DNA from: Zantedeschia hybrid cultivar
Taxonomy: Eukaryota; Streptophyta; Magnoliopsida; Alismatales; Araceae
NCBI GenBank assembly: GCA_030544215.1
Contig: JARZZO010000004.1
Coordinates: 16,666,501 to 16,730,500, forward strand
Direction of reading: 5' to 3'
Length of the DNA: 64,000 bases
A model generated the notes under the pieces. The model made no database searches and was not told the DNA's origin. It saw only the letters and a program-made list of their open reading frames with translations. Made by a program: the position numbers and the translations under genes. Of the stretch, positions 45,134 through 57,466 are shown in pieces (within the stretch, counting starts at the first letter, position 1; each line of letters starts with the position of its first letter).

Positions 45134-46090
45134 TTATGAACGGAGAAATTGAATTTGAGATTAGGGAGTATTAGTTTAGTTTATTTATGATTAGATGATG
45201 CATTAGAATTTAATTTGAATCGTAGAATTATTAATTCAAATTAATGTAATTTGATTTCCATAGTCTATTTGATTTATAGTTAAATCATCTTGATTAGTGC
45301 CAATTATTTAAATGTGATGATTGTCTTGATATTATATTACGCAAAATGAAATAAATTGAATTGTTTTATTTCATCACGCAAATAATTATTTTTGGTCACT
45401 GATATCGACCTTAACAGAATTTGCGTATAATTGAAGTGAATATTTGCGCAATAGAGTAAAATGACACTAATAATCGATTATTCAACTATGTAAAATACAT
45501 GTTTATAGATCGTTAAATTATTGCGCTTATCGGTTAGCGCCAATTAAATTGATTTAATTCGTGCAAAATTGTCGTATCATTTAAATATTGCGCATGCTCG
45601 TGTAGCGCCGATTGATTAATTTTTTAAATGATAATTTGTAATTTGCACGTCTTGAATTGATCAATTTATGCACCTCTTAGCTATCATTTCATTTAAAATG
45701 ATCATGTTGAAATTGAAAATTGAAATATTTACATGATCATGTGTTCGTTTGTAAATATTCATGATAGCTGAAATTAGATCAAGTTATTGAAATATCATGG
45801 ACTTTGATATTACTGTTGATTTAATTATAAATTTTTTTACTTCCATGATATTCAAATTTGCAAACGTTGGATAAGTGGCTATTACGAGAGATTTAAAGTG
45901 TTTCTCTCGTTGAGAATTCGCTCAAAATCATTCTATTGAAATTAAGTTACCTTGATTTAATCGGAAGATGATTATAGTATCCTAGATCTATATTTCGATT
46001 CCGATGGTTGAGTTAAAATATCTCCTCCAAATCGCAGCAAACCCGGACAAGAACATCGGATTTGGTCTTCAAATTGGCAGAGTTTCTCCT
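45134..46090. other. AT-rich DNA without recognisable genes
   Basis: Sequence rich in ATTAATTGATT-type words and TTGCGC/TAGCGCC islands (for example near 45523 and 45600). No frame supported; perhaps non-coding interior of the copia derivative. Confidence 0.4.
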
Positions 46091-46490
46091 AGGAAATTTT
46101 GGGCCAAATGGGCATGCCTTTCTCCTTACCCCTTGGGGGGTATTTATAGGCTTAAAAGCCTTAACCGGTGGGGGGTACCCACCGGAATCCTTGAGGTGGG
46201 GGGGTACCCACCGGTTGGCTTCTCTCTCCTCCCTTTTCTTTTTTTGCCTTTATTTGATAAGGGTGAGAGGAGAGAGTGGGAGAGAGCATTAAAAAGAGAG
46301 AGAGAGAGGGGGGGGGGGAATCCGGTGGGCACCCCCTCCACTGGTTCCCAACCGGTGGGGGGAGTGCCACCGGTTGGTCCCCCCCACCGGTTTGGGGACC
46401 GGTGGGGGGGGCTCCCCCCCTTCTCCCTTTTCTTTTTAAAAGGGGTTTCAACAACCGGCCTGGCAGGAGGACTAAAATAGGGGATCAATC
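46091..46490. repeat. ACCGGT/GGTACC-rich G-run and C-run block
   Basis: Repeated CCACCGG / CCGGTGGGGGG words (about 46165, 46205, 46320, 46350, 46385, 46400) with runs of 6-10 G or C on the same strand. A TATTTATAGG TATA-like motif at 46139-46148 and a short palindrome GGCTTAAAAGCC follow. It resembles an LTR promoter region. Frames on both strands are by-products. Confidence 0.55.
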
Positions 46491-46621
46491 TGTCCCTTCC
46501 GAAACACCCTGCAGTCGGGCCTTGAATATGAGGTTTTTTCCCTTCCTTCGAGCAAGAAGTCTCCTTTGGAAATGTAAGAAAGGCTAACTGGCCAATGGTT
46601 TTCTTCTTCTTTTTCACAGGA

Positions 46622-46867
46622 GCTTTGATACCATGCTGAAAGAAGAAGAACAAGAGATGGTGGAGCAAAAAACTGTGTGCAGTGGCTCTCTCTGTCTCAC
46701 ATAGAGAGGCCAACCAACACCACAACCTTTTATATTACTAGGGCAACCAAATTGCAAGGCCAAAAGACTAGTTTACCCTTGTTAACATAAATAACATGAA
46801 TAAAACCAGTAAAAATAGATAAAAGGTCCAAAACGCCCTAACTAATGGTCCTGTTTTCACTACAACA
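46622..46867 (-). repeat. Small copia-type LTR with primer site, minus strand
   Basis: On the minus strand the sequence reads TGTTGTAGTGAAAAC .. TTTCAGCA (46867-46634), then TGGTATCAAAGC (46633-46622), one base off the tRNA-Met primer site. A TATA-like TAATATAAAAGG lies near 46727-46738. The internal region and second LTR are not recognisable. The start base is approximate. Confidence 0.6.
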
Positions 46868-46879
46868 ACTGCAAAAAAT

Positions 46880-47409
46880 CAGTTTCTCAAGTTAGCTATT
46901 TTGGGGCCATCGTGAGGGTTACCGACAGTTTGACTATGCCTCTCACTCAGCATGGTGCCCTATTGAAGCCAAACATAGGTCTTCAATCGGCCCACATATC
47001 AGAGTCAGTCAAACCAAGTTTAAGAAAGTAATCATAAAAAAATACATTAGGTGTACTTCCATTGTCAATAAAAAAATGATGCACATCAAAGTTTTTAATT
47101 ACAACATTCATGATGAGAGCGTCGTTGTGGGGAACCGAAACCCCTTCCAGATCAGCATATGATAAGGTGATCTCCTCTTTGTTGAGGGCGCTCTAGGTCT
47201 GTCGCCACTACCCCCACAGTTGCTGACGCATTGCCCGACCCTGTCGCCTCGAAACTTCCCCTGGTCTGCTTGAGATCACCATGATCGATCATGTTGATTG
47301 CAGGTGAGGTGCCTCTCTCACCGGGGCGAGGGTTGGTTGAGTTGCTTTCTACTGCTGTTGTGCTTGTTGTTGCTACTGAGGTTACTTTGTTTGGTATTGC
47401 TGTTGCTGC
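46880..47409 (-). pseudogene. gag end and protease of a minus-strand gypsy relic
   Basis: Minus-strand reading gives a gag tail (SPAINMIDHGDLKQTRGSF near 47300) and then the protease start: PHNDALIMNVVIKNFDV and FFIDNGSTPNVFF (about 47140-47050), with the IDNGS active site. A stop occurs near 46995. It continues the gag at 52395-53967; the hAT transposon at 47410-52394 sits between them. Confidence 0.75.
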
Positions 47410-47699
47410 CAAGGAATTCCGGGTCGGGTCGGGTCCCCGAATCAGGACCCGGTGATCCCGACCCTACCCGATCTGGATTGGTTGGGTCGGTCGATCCAAA
47501 TGAAGTCCGGCCGATCCGACTCGGTCGGATTAAAAAAAAATCAGAAAAAATAAAAAAAAATTACATACATATTATTCAATGGATGTACAATAACAATGAA
47601 TGCAATTCATGTACATCTATAAAAAATAAACATTAAAGACAACTAACTCACTAATAATTCTTGTTGTGCACTAATTAAAAAAGACATTATTGTTGAAAA

Positions 47700-50600
47700 A
47701 TACCTTAGAAAGATCACATTTGTGATCCTTCATCATCCGGCTCATAAGTTTGAGCTGGCGGGCCATAATTTGCCGACATGTATGCTGGATATCTATAGCC
47801 AAACAAGGAACTAGCGAGGTCTTCGAATTCTCTTTGAGTACCTCTAGGTGTGTAAGCTTGTTGACTTGAACTTTCTCCTTATTGTGCTGGACGGACATAA
47901 ATGTCATACTATATAGGTGGAGGTCCAGAGTGCCCCTCAGTAGTGCTGCTGATGTTTGAATACGGCAGTATAGGAGGGTGAAAATGGGCGGATAAGAAGG
48001 TGCATCTTCCTATGGGGGCCAATCATATCATGCCTGTCTCTGTTGCCCTTCAAATCCCCCTTGTTGTTTTTGTCTTTAGCCTTGAGTTCCTTCATAATGA
48101 CTCGGAGGTGCGGAGTAATCTTCGTATCCTGTGTAATTGCTCCCAAGTGTAGAACCTCCTGATAGTCCAGCAACAGCAGCAGCGCCATCACTATCTCCAT
48201 CATCATCATCATCATCCTCAGTGGAGTCATCACTCCCCACGTGGCTTGTTTTCCTCAACCGCCTTCTTCTATGTCTGTAGGTTTGTCTTTCTGCCTCGTA
48301 CATGCTGGCCAAGTGAGGTGGTAAACCTAGGGTGTCCTCAAATGTCTCTCCAGACTGCTGAACTCTCCCTTGTTCTTATTCCGATGGGTCCACTCGTTGT
48401 TTAAACTTTTCTTTTGATTGTTTTTTCTTTTTGCTGTTAGATGACTGCAGTGAAGGTCTTACTGGCTCTTTCTCCTTTCTTCTTTGTGGATCCACCTGAG
48501 TAGCTGATCTCCTGAGTGCTGACTGAGAGGCAGAAGTTCTAGCAGTGTCTGCTAGTGTGGCTAACTTTCGACACATCTGAAGAACAAGTGCACCTCCTTC
48601 TTGTGTTGCCTGAAATTCAGGATCTTGAGCAACTACTGCATCTAATTCACCTCCTGCTCAACTCCGATCCTGAGGATCAAACTCATGTTGTGCATCTCTG
48701 GCTGTTCTGCTCTCCACCCAAGAATGCAATGGGTGTTCTTCATCTAACAGTTCATCAATATCAATATGATGTACAGACTTATCAACTAGTCTGTCAGCAA
48801 ACTCCATGAATCTCTATCTTTCAAGCCTCTGTCTTTCTTGAATTTGTCTAATTTTTAGGCGCATATTGTAGTAACAATACACCAACTTCTCCAGCCTAGA
48901 AACACTCAATCTGTTACGGACATAAGTGTGAATGAGACTGAATGTACTCTAGTTTCTTTCACACTGACTGGAAGAAGTGGTTTGACTGAATACCTTCACT
49001 GCAACATACGCCAAAGGGTTTATGGCAGTTTGTCTGTAATTAATCTGGATCCACCATTCAGCTGTTAAAAAAAAAAAAAAAAAAGACGACGATATTAATA
49101 ATGAATTGTAGACTGGTAGTAATGTATTAAATTGAGTATTTGACGATTTATTATGTAATTCACCTGGAGTTGTCCTCGTTACTACAGCCTTGACATCATC
49201 ATCTCCATAAATGCCAATCTTCAATTTAAATTTCTCTATCTACAAAATAAATATAAATGGCATAAATTAATGATAGAAGACTGGATTTTTATAAACTCTT
49301 ACTTTGTATGTTACCTCTGCTAAGGCATCTATCTTTTCATTCGTATTTCTTAATATTCTAGTAATCACATTCGTTGTGCCTCGAAGGACCTCTCCATCAT
49401 TATGCACGCTCTCACTATACTGATATCTTGGGTTGAAAAATATCCTTGATTTAAATTATGATTCATTACTTATAAAAATAAATGTGATTAAAATTAATCA
49501 CATAAAATCAACTTGAAAAGATGAAGAATTAACCAGCAGCATGGAGATCATGATGGAGAGTTTACTCCTATCTATCATCGATGATCCTCTACCATTTGTC
49601 ATGATAAGTAGGACGGCTTTCGCTCAATTGCTCGTTTGCTCTATCCATAGCTTTATACAAATATCTCATGTCATTTTTATCATCTCCATCAACTAACGTC
49701 AGAACATGTGCCAGAGGCTCAACCACTTTCAGATAGCGAGAAACTTTATCTCAAAAAATTCTCTTCCCAATTAGCGATTGCACTGCCAAGGCAACTTCTC
49801 TAGCATCGGCCCTCAGTGTCCCTATATGTGCCAGAAACTCGTCAGAGTAGACTAACTGGGCCAACTGATGCTTGTATTTACTTAGGCTCTTTAAAGAGAT
49901 GAAGTTGCATGCAAATATGGTAAGGCCAGTACGAAGAAGATCCTGTCCATCTGTATGTTCTCTCATCATATGTAGGATCCTGTTGTGACTATAAATAAAT
50001 CCCTTGATCATCTAAGCATGCTGTACCACCTCAGCAACAAAAAGATCTTTACCTATGTCCTCCATCATCAAATCATTAGAATGTGCTACACAAGGCACCC
50101 AGTACAAATAGTGCATCTTCTGCATCAACAATTTACCGGCTGCTTTGTAACTTGCTTCATTATCAGTGACTATCTGCATAACATTTTCTTCACCAATTTC
50201 CTCTACCACGTCATCTATTAACCTGTACAAATAATCAGCATTCTTTATTTTGTTTGAGACATCCACAGACTTCAAAAAAACAGTACCCTCGCTGCAATAC
50301 ATAAGGAAATTAATCATAGATCTCCTTGTGATCCCTGTCCAACCATCGCGCATGATGGTACAACTATGCTCCTTCCATACATTTTTGAAGTTGTCGACCC
50401 ATACCTTCAAGTCATTATACTCCTCTTCGAGCCCAACATCATAAATGTAGCAAGGTGTGGGGGGCTTTACACCAGGCCCAGCATCTGCAATTGCATCCAC
50501 TATCGTCTTAAAATACGGACTAGATGTTGTATGTACTAGCACACCTGCATGTAAAAACCATTTCACAATTCCTTTCAAGACATTTTTTTGCTGAGGCCTT

Positions 50601-51257
50601 GACTCCTTTCAATGTTTGCTTGATTCTAGGCTGTCTAGCATACCTTGATCTGTACAAAAATTGGTCCATAGGACCACGTGCTACATCTGATGTCCATCCA
50701 CAACCCAACATAGAACTAGCAGTCCTACAACTAGAAGAGCCCCTAGGAACGAATCTCCCAAGCTGAGAAGCAATAGGCACTGATCCACCTGATGATCCTA
50801 CGCCTCTTCGCCAATCCTCATCTTCTCTATTTGTCCGCAAACTGGCACGAACAACTCTGGTATATTCTGCATCAGGGTCATTTGGATCCTCCTCATCATC
50901 ATCTGAATTGATTGGCCACTGAATAGGTAGACTGTAATCTCTTCGTCTTTGGTGTCCTGATATCTCATCTTGCAAATCCATGTGTTGTTGAAATGATAAA
51001 TCTTTGTATGCCTTTTTACCTATCATATAAGTTCTCATTTCCTTCTTCAAGTCCAGTGGGACTGACTCACATCTGTTGACATCTCTTGATATACTAGCAA
51101 GATGATTTTTTAAGCGATACATGCCACCAACCATCTCCTTTCCACACCAGTTGCATTTGACCCTCCTCCTAACACTGTCCACTAGTGTGCAATATTGCCA
51201 ACTAGGATCAGCACCCTGCTGCTCCACATCCTATTCATGATGTCCTTACTCTGCCAT
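47700..51257 (-). pseudogene. hAT transposase, degenerate
   Basis: Cut-and-paste transposase acting in the nucleus. The natural ATG is at 51257; TAA and TAG follow within ten codons. A BED zinc finger (KCNWCGKEMVGGMYRLKNH, near 51155) comes first. A DUF659-type domain (50578-50012) has SSPYFKTIVDAI and CTIMRDGWT..NFLMYC. The RNase H-like body continues in 50011-49550. The C-terminal dimerisation domain is near 49030-48840 (PLAYVAVKVFSQTTSSSQCERN), with a stop where a Trp is usual. A Ser/Asp-rich tail follows (48600-48050). Introns may separate some blocks (49060-49220, 49240-49300). At least one shift near 50575. Confidence 0.85.
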
Positions 51258-51287
51258 ATTCCTACATAACATAAAAACACAAAAATG

Positions 51288-51835
51288 CAATTAGGTTCTA
51301 ATAAGTTCAATTGAGTGTTTGGCACACTCAATTGAACCTTAATTGCAGTAATCATACAAAAGTCCTAATTTTTAACCCCTAATTAGGATTAATTTTAACT
51401 AATTATCGTTAATAACATGCAATTAATACAAAAAATATACAATTAGGTTCTAATAAGTTCAATTGAGTGTTTGACACACTCAATTGAACCTTAATTACAG
51501 TAATCATACAAAAGTCTCAATTTTTAACCTCAAATTAGGGTTAATTTTAACTAATTAACGTTAATAACATGCAAAAAAATGCACAATTAGGTTCTAATAA
51601 GTTCAATTGAGTGTTTAGCAAACTCAATTGAACCTTAATTATAGTAATCATACAAAAGTCCCAATTTTTAACCTCTAATTAAGGTTAATTTTAATTAATT
51701 AACGCTAATAATATGCAATTAATGCAAAAAAATGCACAATTAAGTTGTAATGAGTTCAATTAAGTGTTTAAAACACTCAATTGAACCTTAATTACAATAA
51801 TCATACAAAAGTCCCAATTTAGGGTTAATTTTAGA
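51288..51835. repeat. Four ~150-bp tandem repeats with internal palindromes
   Basis: Units start at CAATTAGGTTCTAATAAG near 51288, 51440, 51584 and 51737. Each has a palindrome TTCAATTGAGTG..CACTCAATTGAA and a TTAACTAATTAACGTTAA block. They lie just upstream of the transposase start within the hAT element, where subterminal transposase-binding repeats are expected. Confidence 0.85.
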
Positions 51836-52394
51836 GATTTTGTCTAATCAACATGCTAAAAAAAATTTGAACTTAAATATTAATAGATCTACACAATGTA
51901 CACAATCATACATCATTTTTAATTTTTTGAGAATTTTTTAAAAAATAGATCGAAATATACCTAAACTTAGATCGGGATGCGAAAACAAAATCCGACGTCG
52001 ACGGTAGTGGTGATGGCGACAACAGTGGCGGCGGTGGCTCCTGGACAGTCGACCGATGATGACAGGGTCAAAACCCCCTCCTTTCGGTCGAGATCTCAAA
52101 GAGAGAGAGAGAGAGAGAGAGAAGAAGAAGAAGATGGCGGGGGGACCGGCGGCGGTGGCCGGGGGAGGGGGAGTGGCTGGGGAAAGGACAGCAGCGTGTT
52201 GCTGGCTCTCGATCTGGCCGTTCCGCACTCGATTTGGCCTAATTCGGCCGATTCACCCCCTTCTTTTTTTTGAAATCGGTGGGAGGGAACAATAAAATCC
52301 CCCCCCCCCCCAAATCGGATCGGAACCCACCGATTAAAAAAATCGATTCGAATCGGCCGATTCGAATCGGAATCGGCCGATTCCGCAATCCCTG

Positions 52395-53967
52395 GTTGCT
52401 GTCGCTGTTCCCTAGCTGCGTACTAAGGTAGAGATCCTCCCCCATTGAGGCGTTTTATCTCCTAGCGGAGATGACGGCACTCGTCTGTGGTATGGACCTA
52501 CTCTCGATGGTACTCGTAGTACTTGCAGGTGCTGCGGTGTTGAGGGTCTGTCTTCATTCGCTCGGGCTGACGAAGGAGGTCCTTGCCTTTGACTTCCATG
52601 AGGATCTGAGACATCAACATAAGCAGTGGTAGATGATGCTGAGGTTGGGAATGGCGTTGGTCTCGGCCTCAGTCTTCTTCCCTCCATGGTCTCTTCCTAG
52701 ATGGAAAGATATCGGCCTGACATTTCTTGGCCGGGACGGCTTTCGTTGAAGCCTAGTTGGCCACCTTTTCCGCCTTGGCTAGGATCAAAGCCTCTCGGTT
52801 GATATACTTGTGCGCCTGCGCGACCCCAGTCTTGGAACGTCGGCAGGTGCCTCTTGTCGATGGAACTCAGCAATCCAATATCAGTACAACCGTTGATGAT
52901 GGCCGAGACCGCGATAGAACTATCTAAGTTGGAGATTTGGACGCCTCGGCGTAGAAACTTGGCAAAGTAATCCCGCAGTGTTTCGCCTGGCTCCTAGAGG
53001 ATAGCAAGCAGACCAGCCGAGGTCTTGTACTAGCAGGTGGCATCATAGAACTGGTCTATGAACAGCTGGCGAAGCTGGACCAATGAATGAATGAAGCCGA
53101 CAGCCAGTGTCTCAAACTAGGTTGACGTTGTCTTTCTAGCATCAAGGGGAGCAGACGACAACGAACTACCTTGGGTACCCCTCGGACCGAGAGGTACGAC
53201 TTGAATCGTTGGAAGTGGTTGACTGGGTCTGTTGCCCCATCGTAGGGAGGACCCTTCGGTAACTTGACGTTCTCTGGGACGTGTGCAACCAATATTTCTA
53301 GGGAGAATGACAATTGCTCCACGATGATGCTCGCCCGCAGTCCCTTATAAGGCCGAGTTACCATCTATTGCACCTCTCTCTGAATCTTGAACAATCGATG
53401 ATCTAGATCCGAGGTCAAAACTACTGTGGCGGTGGAGCGGCCAGCAACCCCAATCGGCCTAGTATCGAACGAGGTGTCGTCAGGTTCAATCGTATACGTC
53501 CATTGAAGACCGCCTGGTTGTCCCTCCTGTATGGGAGGGTGCTAGAAGTGTACACCTGGGGCCCCTGATTGGGTAGCCTCCCAGGACCGAAGTCCCAACA
53601 AACCGTCGACGGCCTAGCCAAGAATTGTCTAGCTGGCGGGTACTGGGGCTAAGGCTATGGTAGCAGCGGCCTCTGTCAGGCCAAACATTCCCATATGTTG
53701 GGCGATGGCCGTCACCAACTCACATAGTGGGGCAAGGGATGAAACTGTGGCCCTCAGGTGTGCCACCTGCTGGGAGAGCTCCTCGACCCGATCTTCTCTG
53801 GATGGAAGGGGATACGGCCTTGTCAATAGTGGACCTTAAGGCAAGGTTGGTCCCATAATCAGGTGTGTCCGCTCGACCTGGCCGAGGGATAGGGATGGGG
53901 AATTTCGTGTGGACTCGGGTTCCTCCTACTTGGATCGTCCCCTTGTCACAGGGCCTCGGATAGCCAT
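52395..53967 (-). pseudogene. gag: gag of the minus-strand gypsy relic
   Basis: ATG at 53967, eight bases after the primer site. The capsid domain includes PPYDGATDPVNHFQRFKSYL (about 53250) and, in other frames, GETLRDYFAKFLRRG (about 52990). A nucleocapsid motif of the form YYEYHRE.VHTTDECRHLR reads at about 52510-52455. Many stops and shifts. The frame runs into the hAT insertion at 52395 and resumes at 47409. Confidence 0.75.
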
Positions 53968-53974
53968 GGCTACG

Positions 53975-53995
53975 TTCCCTATAGACGGCGTCAAG
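53975..53995 (-). other. Primer-binding site of the minus-strand gypsy relic
   Basis: The minus strand reads TTGACGCCGTCTATAGGGAA right after the LTR, the same class as at 27280. Confidence 0.65.
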
Positions 53996-54529
53996 TGAGC
54001 TCACGCGTTGGTCCTGACCGAAGCGCCTCGAATCGAAAGGGAGGGAACAGATCTGGACGAGAGGGCCCCAGCTCGCCTGCACATGAAGCACATAAGGTCT
54101 GCTGGGTCCCTGGGGGTGGTCCCGGGATAGGCTCTCTGACGCTCAAGCTAGCACGTGGCAAGAGGGTGCACGATAGACAATAAGAGGTTGAGAGGACAGG
54201 ATAAGACATACTTTTTGTTGAGGTCAACAATACCTTTTATAGGGTAAATGGTAGGTGGCCTTCTTTATGACAGCCGATGTAGGACTATTCTTGGGATTGC
54301 TTTGCTCCTCCCTTTGCCCTATGCCTATAGGGAAGAATAAATGGGCTGAAGGCCTAGTTATCCGGGGCCGAGTGTGATGCTGACTGAAGGGCTTCACGTA
54401 GGCCTCAACTTACTATTGGGTTGGCTCTAAGGGTCCAACTCTCGGCCCCCTCATCGGGTATGATTCATTAGGACCCATTAAAAGGTTATGCCCTAAAGGA
54501 TGCTTAAAGGATAGTAAGCCATGCTCACA
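53996..54529 (-). repeat. 5' LTR of the minus-strand gypsy relic
   Basis: On the minus strand it starts TGTGAGCATGG (54529) and ends GAGCTCA (53996), with a TATA box CTATAAAAGG (54242-54233). The other LTR is not found; the element is cut at its 3' side near 46880. Confidence 0.7.
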
Positions 54530-55104
54530 TCAATGATGGTTTTAAAGCTCCAAAATATTATCCTTTAATAATTTCAAAAGGAACTTAATAGATACATTAT
54601 GTTAATGTGTATCATTTATGGGTATAAAGGCACACTAAAGGACATAAATGAATTGCAACATAGTTCCTTTTCTTATGATAAGTCAAAGTTCTACCAATTT
54701 CTTTAAAGTTTCACTTTGCATTGTGTTAGTGTGCGATTTTATTTAATGGGCATCATCCGATAGTTAATTAAGGGTGGTCAGTTATTCGATTGACATAATT
54801 AATATAGATCAAGGTTAGTGGAGAGAGGTCAAACTTGATGGATCCATACGCCTGTCCAATGCTCTAGACTCTTTAAAGACTCATCCCAAGTTCTCAAGGT
54901 CTATCTAAATCAAATAAGATTAAATAAAAAAGAAATCGCAGCATTTATTAGGAATTGCACTTTTCTGGGTGGAAACGTAGTCACCTAGGGAAGTAAGAAG
55001 CAGTCTGTCTGTGCTAATCGAGTGCTAAAAGTCTGTCTATGCTAGATCGAGTGCTGAAGCTCAGTACAGGGCTTGGGAGTGAAAGTTGAATTGCCTATGA
55101 AGTT
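54530..55104. other. Intergenic DNA, nothing recognised
   Basis: Contains a short imperfect direct repeat (GTCTGTCT..TCGAGTGCT near 55000 and 55030). The last ~20 bases may already belong to the copia scrap that follows. Confidence 0.4.
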
Positions 55105-55290
55105 GTATTGTGACATTTGAGGCAACTATCAATATTAAAAACAATCCAGTTCAGAATGATGGAACAAAGCACATAGAGATAAAACACTTCATTCGAGAGA
55201 AGCTTGACGTTAGGGAGTTGTGTTTGCCTTATGTCAATTTAGGTCAACAGTTGACTGATGTTTTGAATAGTCTTTGTTTTGTTTTTTGTT
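55083..55290 (+). pseudogene. Copia RNase H C-terminal fragment
   Basis: MKLYCD (about 55098) then, after a stop, ATINIKNNPVQNDGTKHIEI and REKLDVRELCLPYV..QQLTDVLN match the end of copia RNase H in order. Nothing else of the element is readable. Confidence 0.75.
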
Positions 55291-55386
55291 AAAGTTTCTA
55301 ACCACATCTTCCTTCCCATTGTATGAGACACCAACAGGTTTTCCAAAGTTCATCACTTCTTCGTGGTGAACAATTAGCTAAGGGGA

Positions 55387-56797
55387 CTAATTCAATGTAC
55401 ACCAGCAATGGTAAATAAAAAAATCACTCCCCAACTCCCCATTCATGACATCTGCAACACGACATAGAAGGGAAGCACATGAGAATTCCTCAACAGCTCC
55501 TGAAGACCACCCCAAATCTTCCACATTGCTGGAGCGGACCAACTCTTGACCAAAATCATTCCACTTAGTTACCTTAACAGAAGCATCAGCTGGGAATTTG
55601 CCCAAAACAATATCATTGGTGCCCTTTTGCACAGAAGGACAGCATGCTCAACTTGGCAATGAGATCCCTGCAGCTGTGGTAGATGAAGAAGAAAGGGAGC
55701 AAAAAGAGAGTGGGATATTGGGATGAGGGGACAACCGAGCACCTCGAATGGAAAAATCACCAACCTGTAGGACCCTTGCTCAATCTGCTCCTCTGTGACA
55801 CCATTGAGGAAACCGTAACAAACACCTGTCTATCATGCATTCCCACCCCTTCACGATTATGATCTCTGAGTTGCACATTGGTTAGTGTGGACTTCGAGCA
55901 GACAACAAAGTCAATGGATCTCTCCTGCAGGTCCACATGAAGCGTTCCTTTGTCCACTCTGAGGAGCAGCACACTTCAGTTGCCTCTAGCCGCTGTAGCT
56001 GGTTACTGGTGGGCTTCAACCATCTTCACAGGGCCTGGCAAAACTTTAAGAATGGCCATTTAAGCGTGAGCCAATCTAAAGACTGATCTGGCCGTTGGAA
56101 AGATGGAGTATCAAACTAATCCTAAACCAAATATACAGGTCCGGAATTCACACACCCATCCACTGGAATTGACAAAACTAGATCCAACTTCAACGAGCAG
56201 AGGATCTGTAACATTCTTGATGACTTGGATCTGGAATTAATACTCAAGATTGTTCATCTTTGTCAACCGATGCAGTCAATTCTGCATTTTCCGCTTATAG
56301 TTTAATCCTACAGTATCTGCCTCATGATCTCAACCTAATCTGCTCGAGTATCAAAGAAGTGTTCTCCACCTCCATCTTGATTCTGGCAGACAAGAGAAAG
56401 CCATCGATGTTCCTCTTGTTAACTTCTCTCACAAAACCAAAGCCTGCAATGATACTACTAGGCATCTGTATTCCAGAATTGCAGAGGAATACCAAACAGA
56501 TTACAGAACACAAAACAGCCATGGGAAGCTTCCGCTGTTCCAGATGCAGGAAGGCTTAGACTCGGCAAAACACCATCTCTAATGGCCATATTTAACTTAA
56601 ACATTCTTCTTTCCCCAGCCCAATTGGGAACCACACCAGGTACCATTGCACAGTTTCGTATCCAACAGTATTCTATGCCAAAATTTGCTCTTCAAAAATT
56701 TCCTAAAACTTGAGGCTGCCCAGGGTCAACAACATCAGCTTCCAATCTTCTTCTAACTTTACTGATACATGGAGACTAAAGGACTTCCACCACCACC
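55387..56797 (-). other. Minus-strand ORF debris, unrecognised
   Basis: Several minus-strand frames of 60-80 codons (56646-56458, 56522-56322, 55972-55757, 55632-55387) follow one another in different phases, with more complex composition than the intergenic background. They lie downstream of the zinc-knuckle ORF at 57535 once the MITE is removed, so they may be the rest of that retroelement. I cannot assign a domain. Confidence 0.35.
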
Positions 56798-57466
56798 TAG
56801 GGTTCGCAGAATCGGTCAATTCTGATCTGGTCTGATCCGGGTTGGCCGATCCAGATCAGAATCAACAGGTGGCAATCTGATTTCAAGGGGGAAATCCAAT
56901 CCCCTAAAGAAAATTAAAAAACAATAATAATAAGGGCCAGAATCGCCTTGGAATCGGCTGGAACGGCCAGAATTGTCTTGGATCTGGCCGATCCTGCCTG
57001 GATCGTCCGATACAGGTCTGATCCAACTGTTGTGAACTTAAAACCTTGAACTTGTACCATTTATCCATCTAATAATGTAGTATGTATCGGATTTTCTAAT
57101 ATTGAAGGGATTAATTGATGTTATTCTATTGTATATTGTTGTGACATTAGAAATTTGATTATTTGTTTAAGTTATATGTTTAATCCTAGACCCCAATTGA
57201 CCATTGCCAAGCCAAATCGATGTGATTCCATTAGATTTGATTCTTAGTATGTCATTTTCACTTTTTTTTTGTTTCTTTCCAATGTCCTAAATTTCTCTGA
57301 ACTTTTCTTTATTTTTTCTGTTTTTTTTTTATTATTAGTAATATATCAGGCCGATCCAAGGATTGGCCTTTTTCTAATGGATCGGCTGATTCGGGTGATC
57401 TGATCCCAATCTGGATCGGGTCGACACCAGGCGATTCTTGGTCCTGATCCAATTCTACATTCCTTG
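56798..57466. mobile_element. Non-autonomous hAT (MITE-like), 669 bp, perfect 8-bp TSD
   Basis: Flanked by CCACCACC (56790-56797 and 57467-57474). The left end TAGGGTTCGCAGAATCGG and the right end ..CTACATTCCTTG match, allowing mismatches, the ends of the hAT element at 47410-52394. The interior is full of GATCGGCC/GATCCGG words and has no transposase. It is probably mobilised by that family. Confidence 0.9.

Larger units (their letters stand above)
47410..52394 (-). mobile_element. hAT transposon, 4985 bp, inserted in gypsy gag
   Basis: Ends CAAGGAATTCCGGGTCGG (left) and ..CGGCCGATTCCGCAATCCCTG (right) form imperfect terminal inverted repeats. The 8-bp target duplication is GTTGCTGC (47402-47409) and GTTGCTGT (52395-52402), 7 of 8 matching. 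It carries a degenerate hAT transposase on the minus strand. Subterminal GATCGG/AATCGG words and a 4-unit tandem repeat lie near its ends. A shared end sequence links it to the MITEs at 56798-57466 and 40782-41046. Confidence 0.9.

Noticed and set aside
44498..45152. Long frames on both strands across the GC-rich minisatellite
   Set aside because: All but the one in phase with 42546-42960 are explained by the 45-bp repeat lacking stop codons in any frame.
46004..46725. Pro/Gly-rich frames on both strands
   Set aside because: They follow the CCGGTGGGG repeats and change phase freely; no gene supported.
54169..54230. Minus-strand ATG frame beginning in the LTR at 53996-54529
   Set aside because: It starts just after the LTR TATA box and runs through the LTR toward the primer site; no domain is seen, so it is treated as LTR leader sequence.
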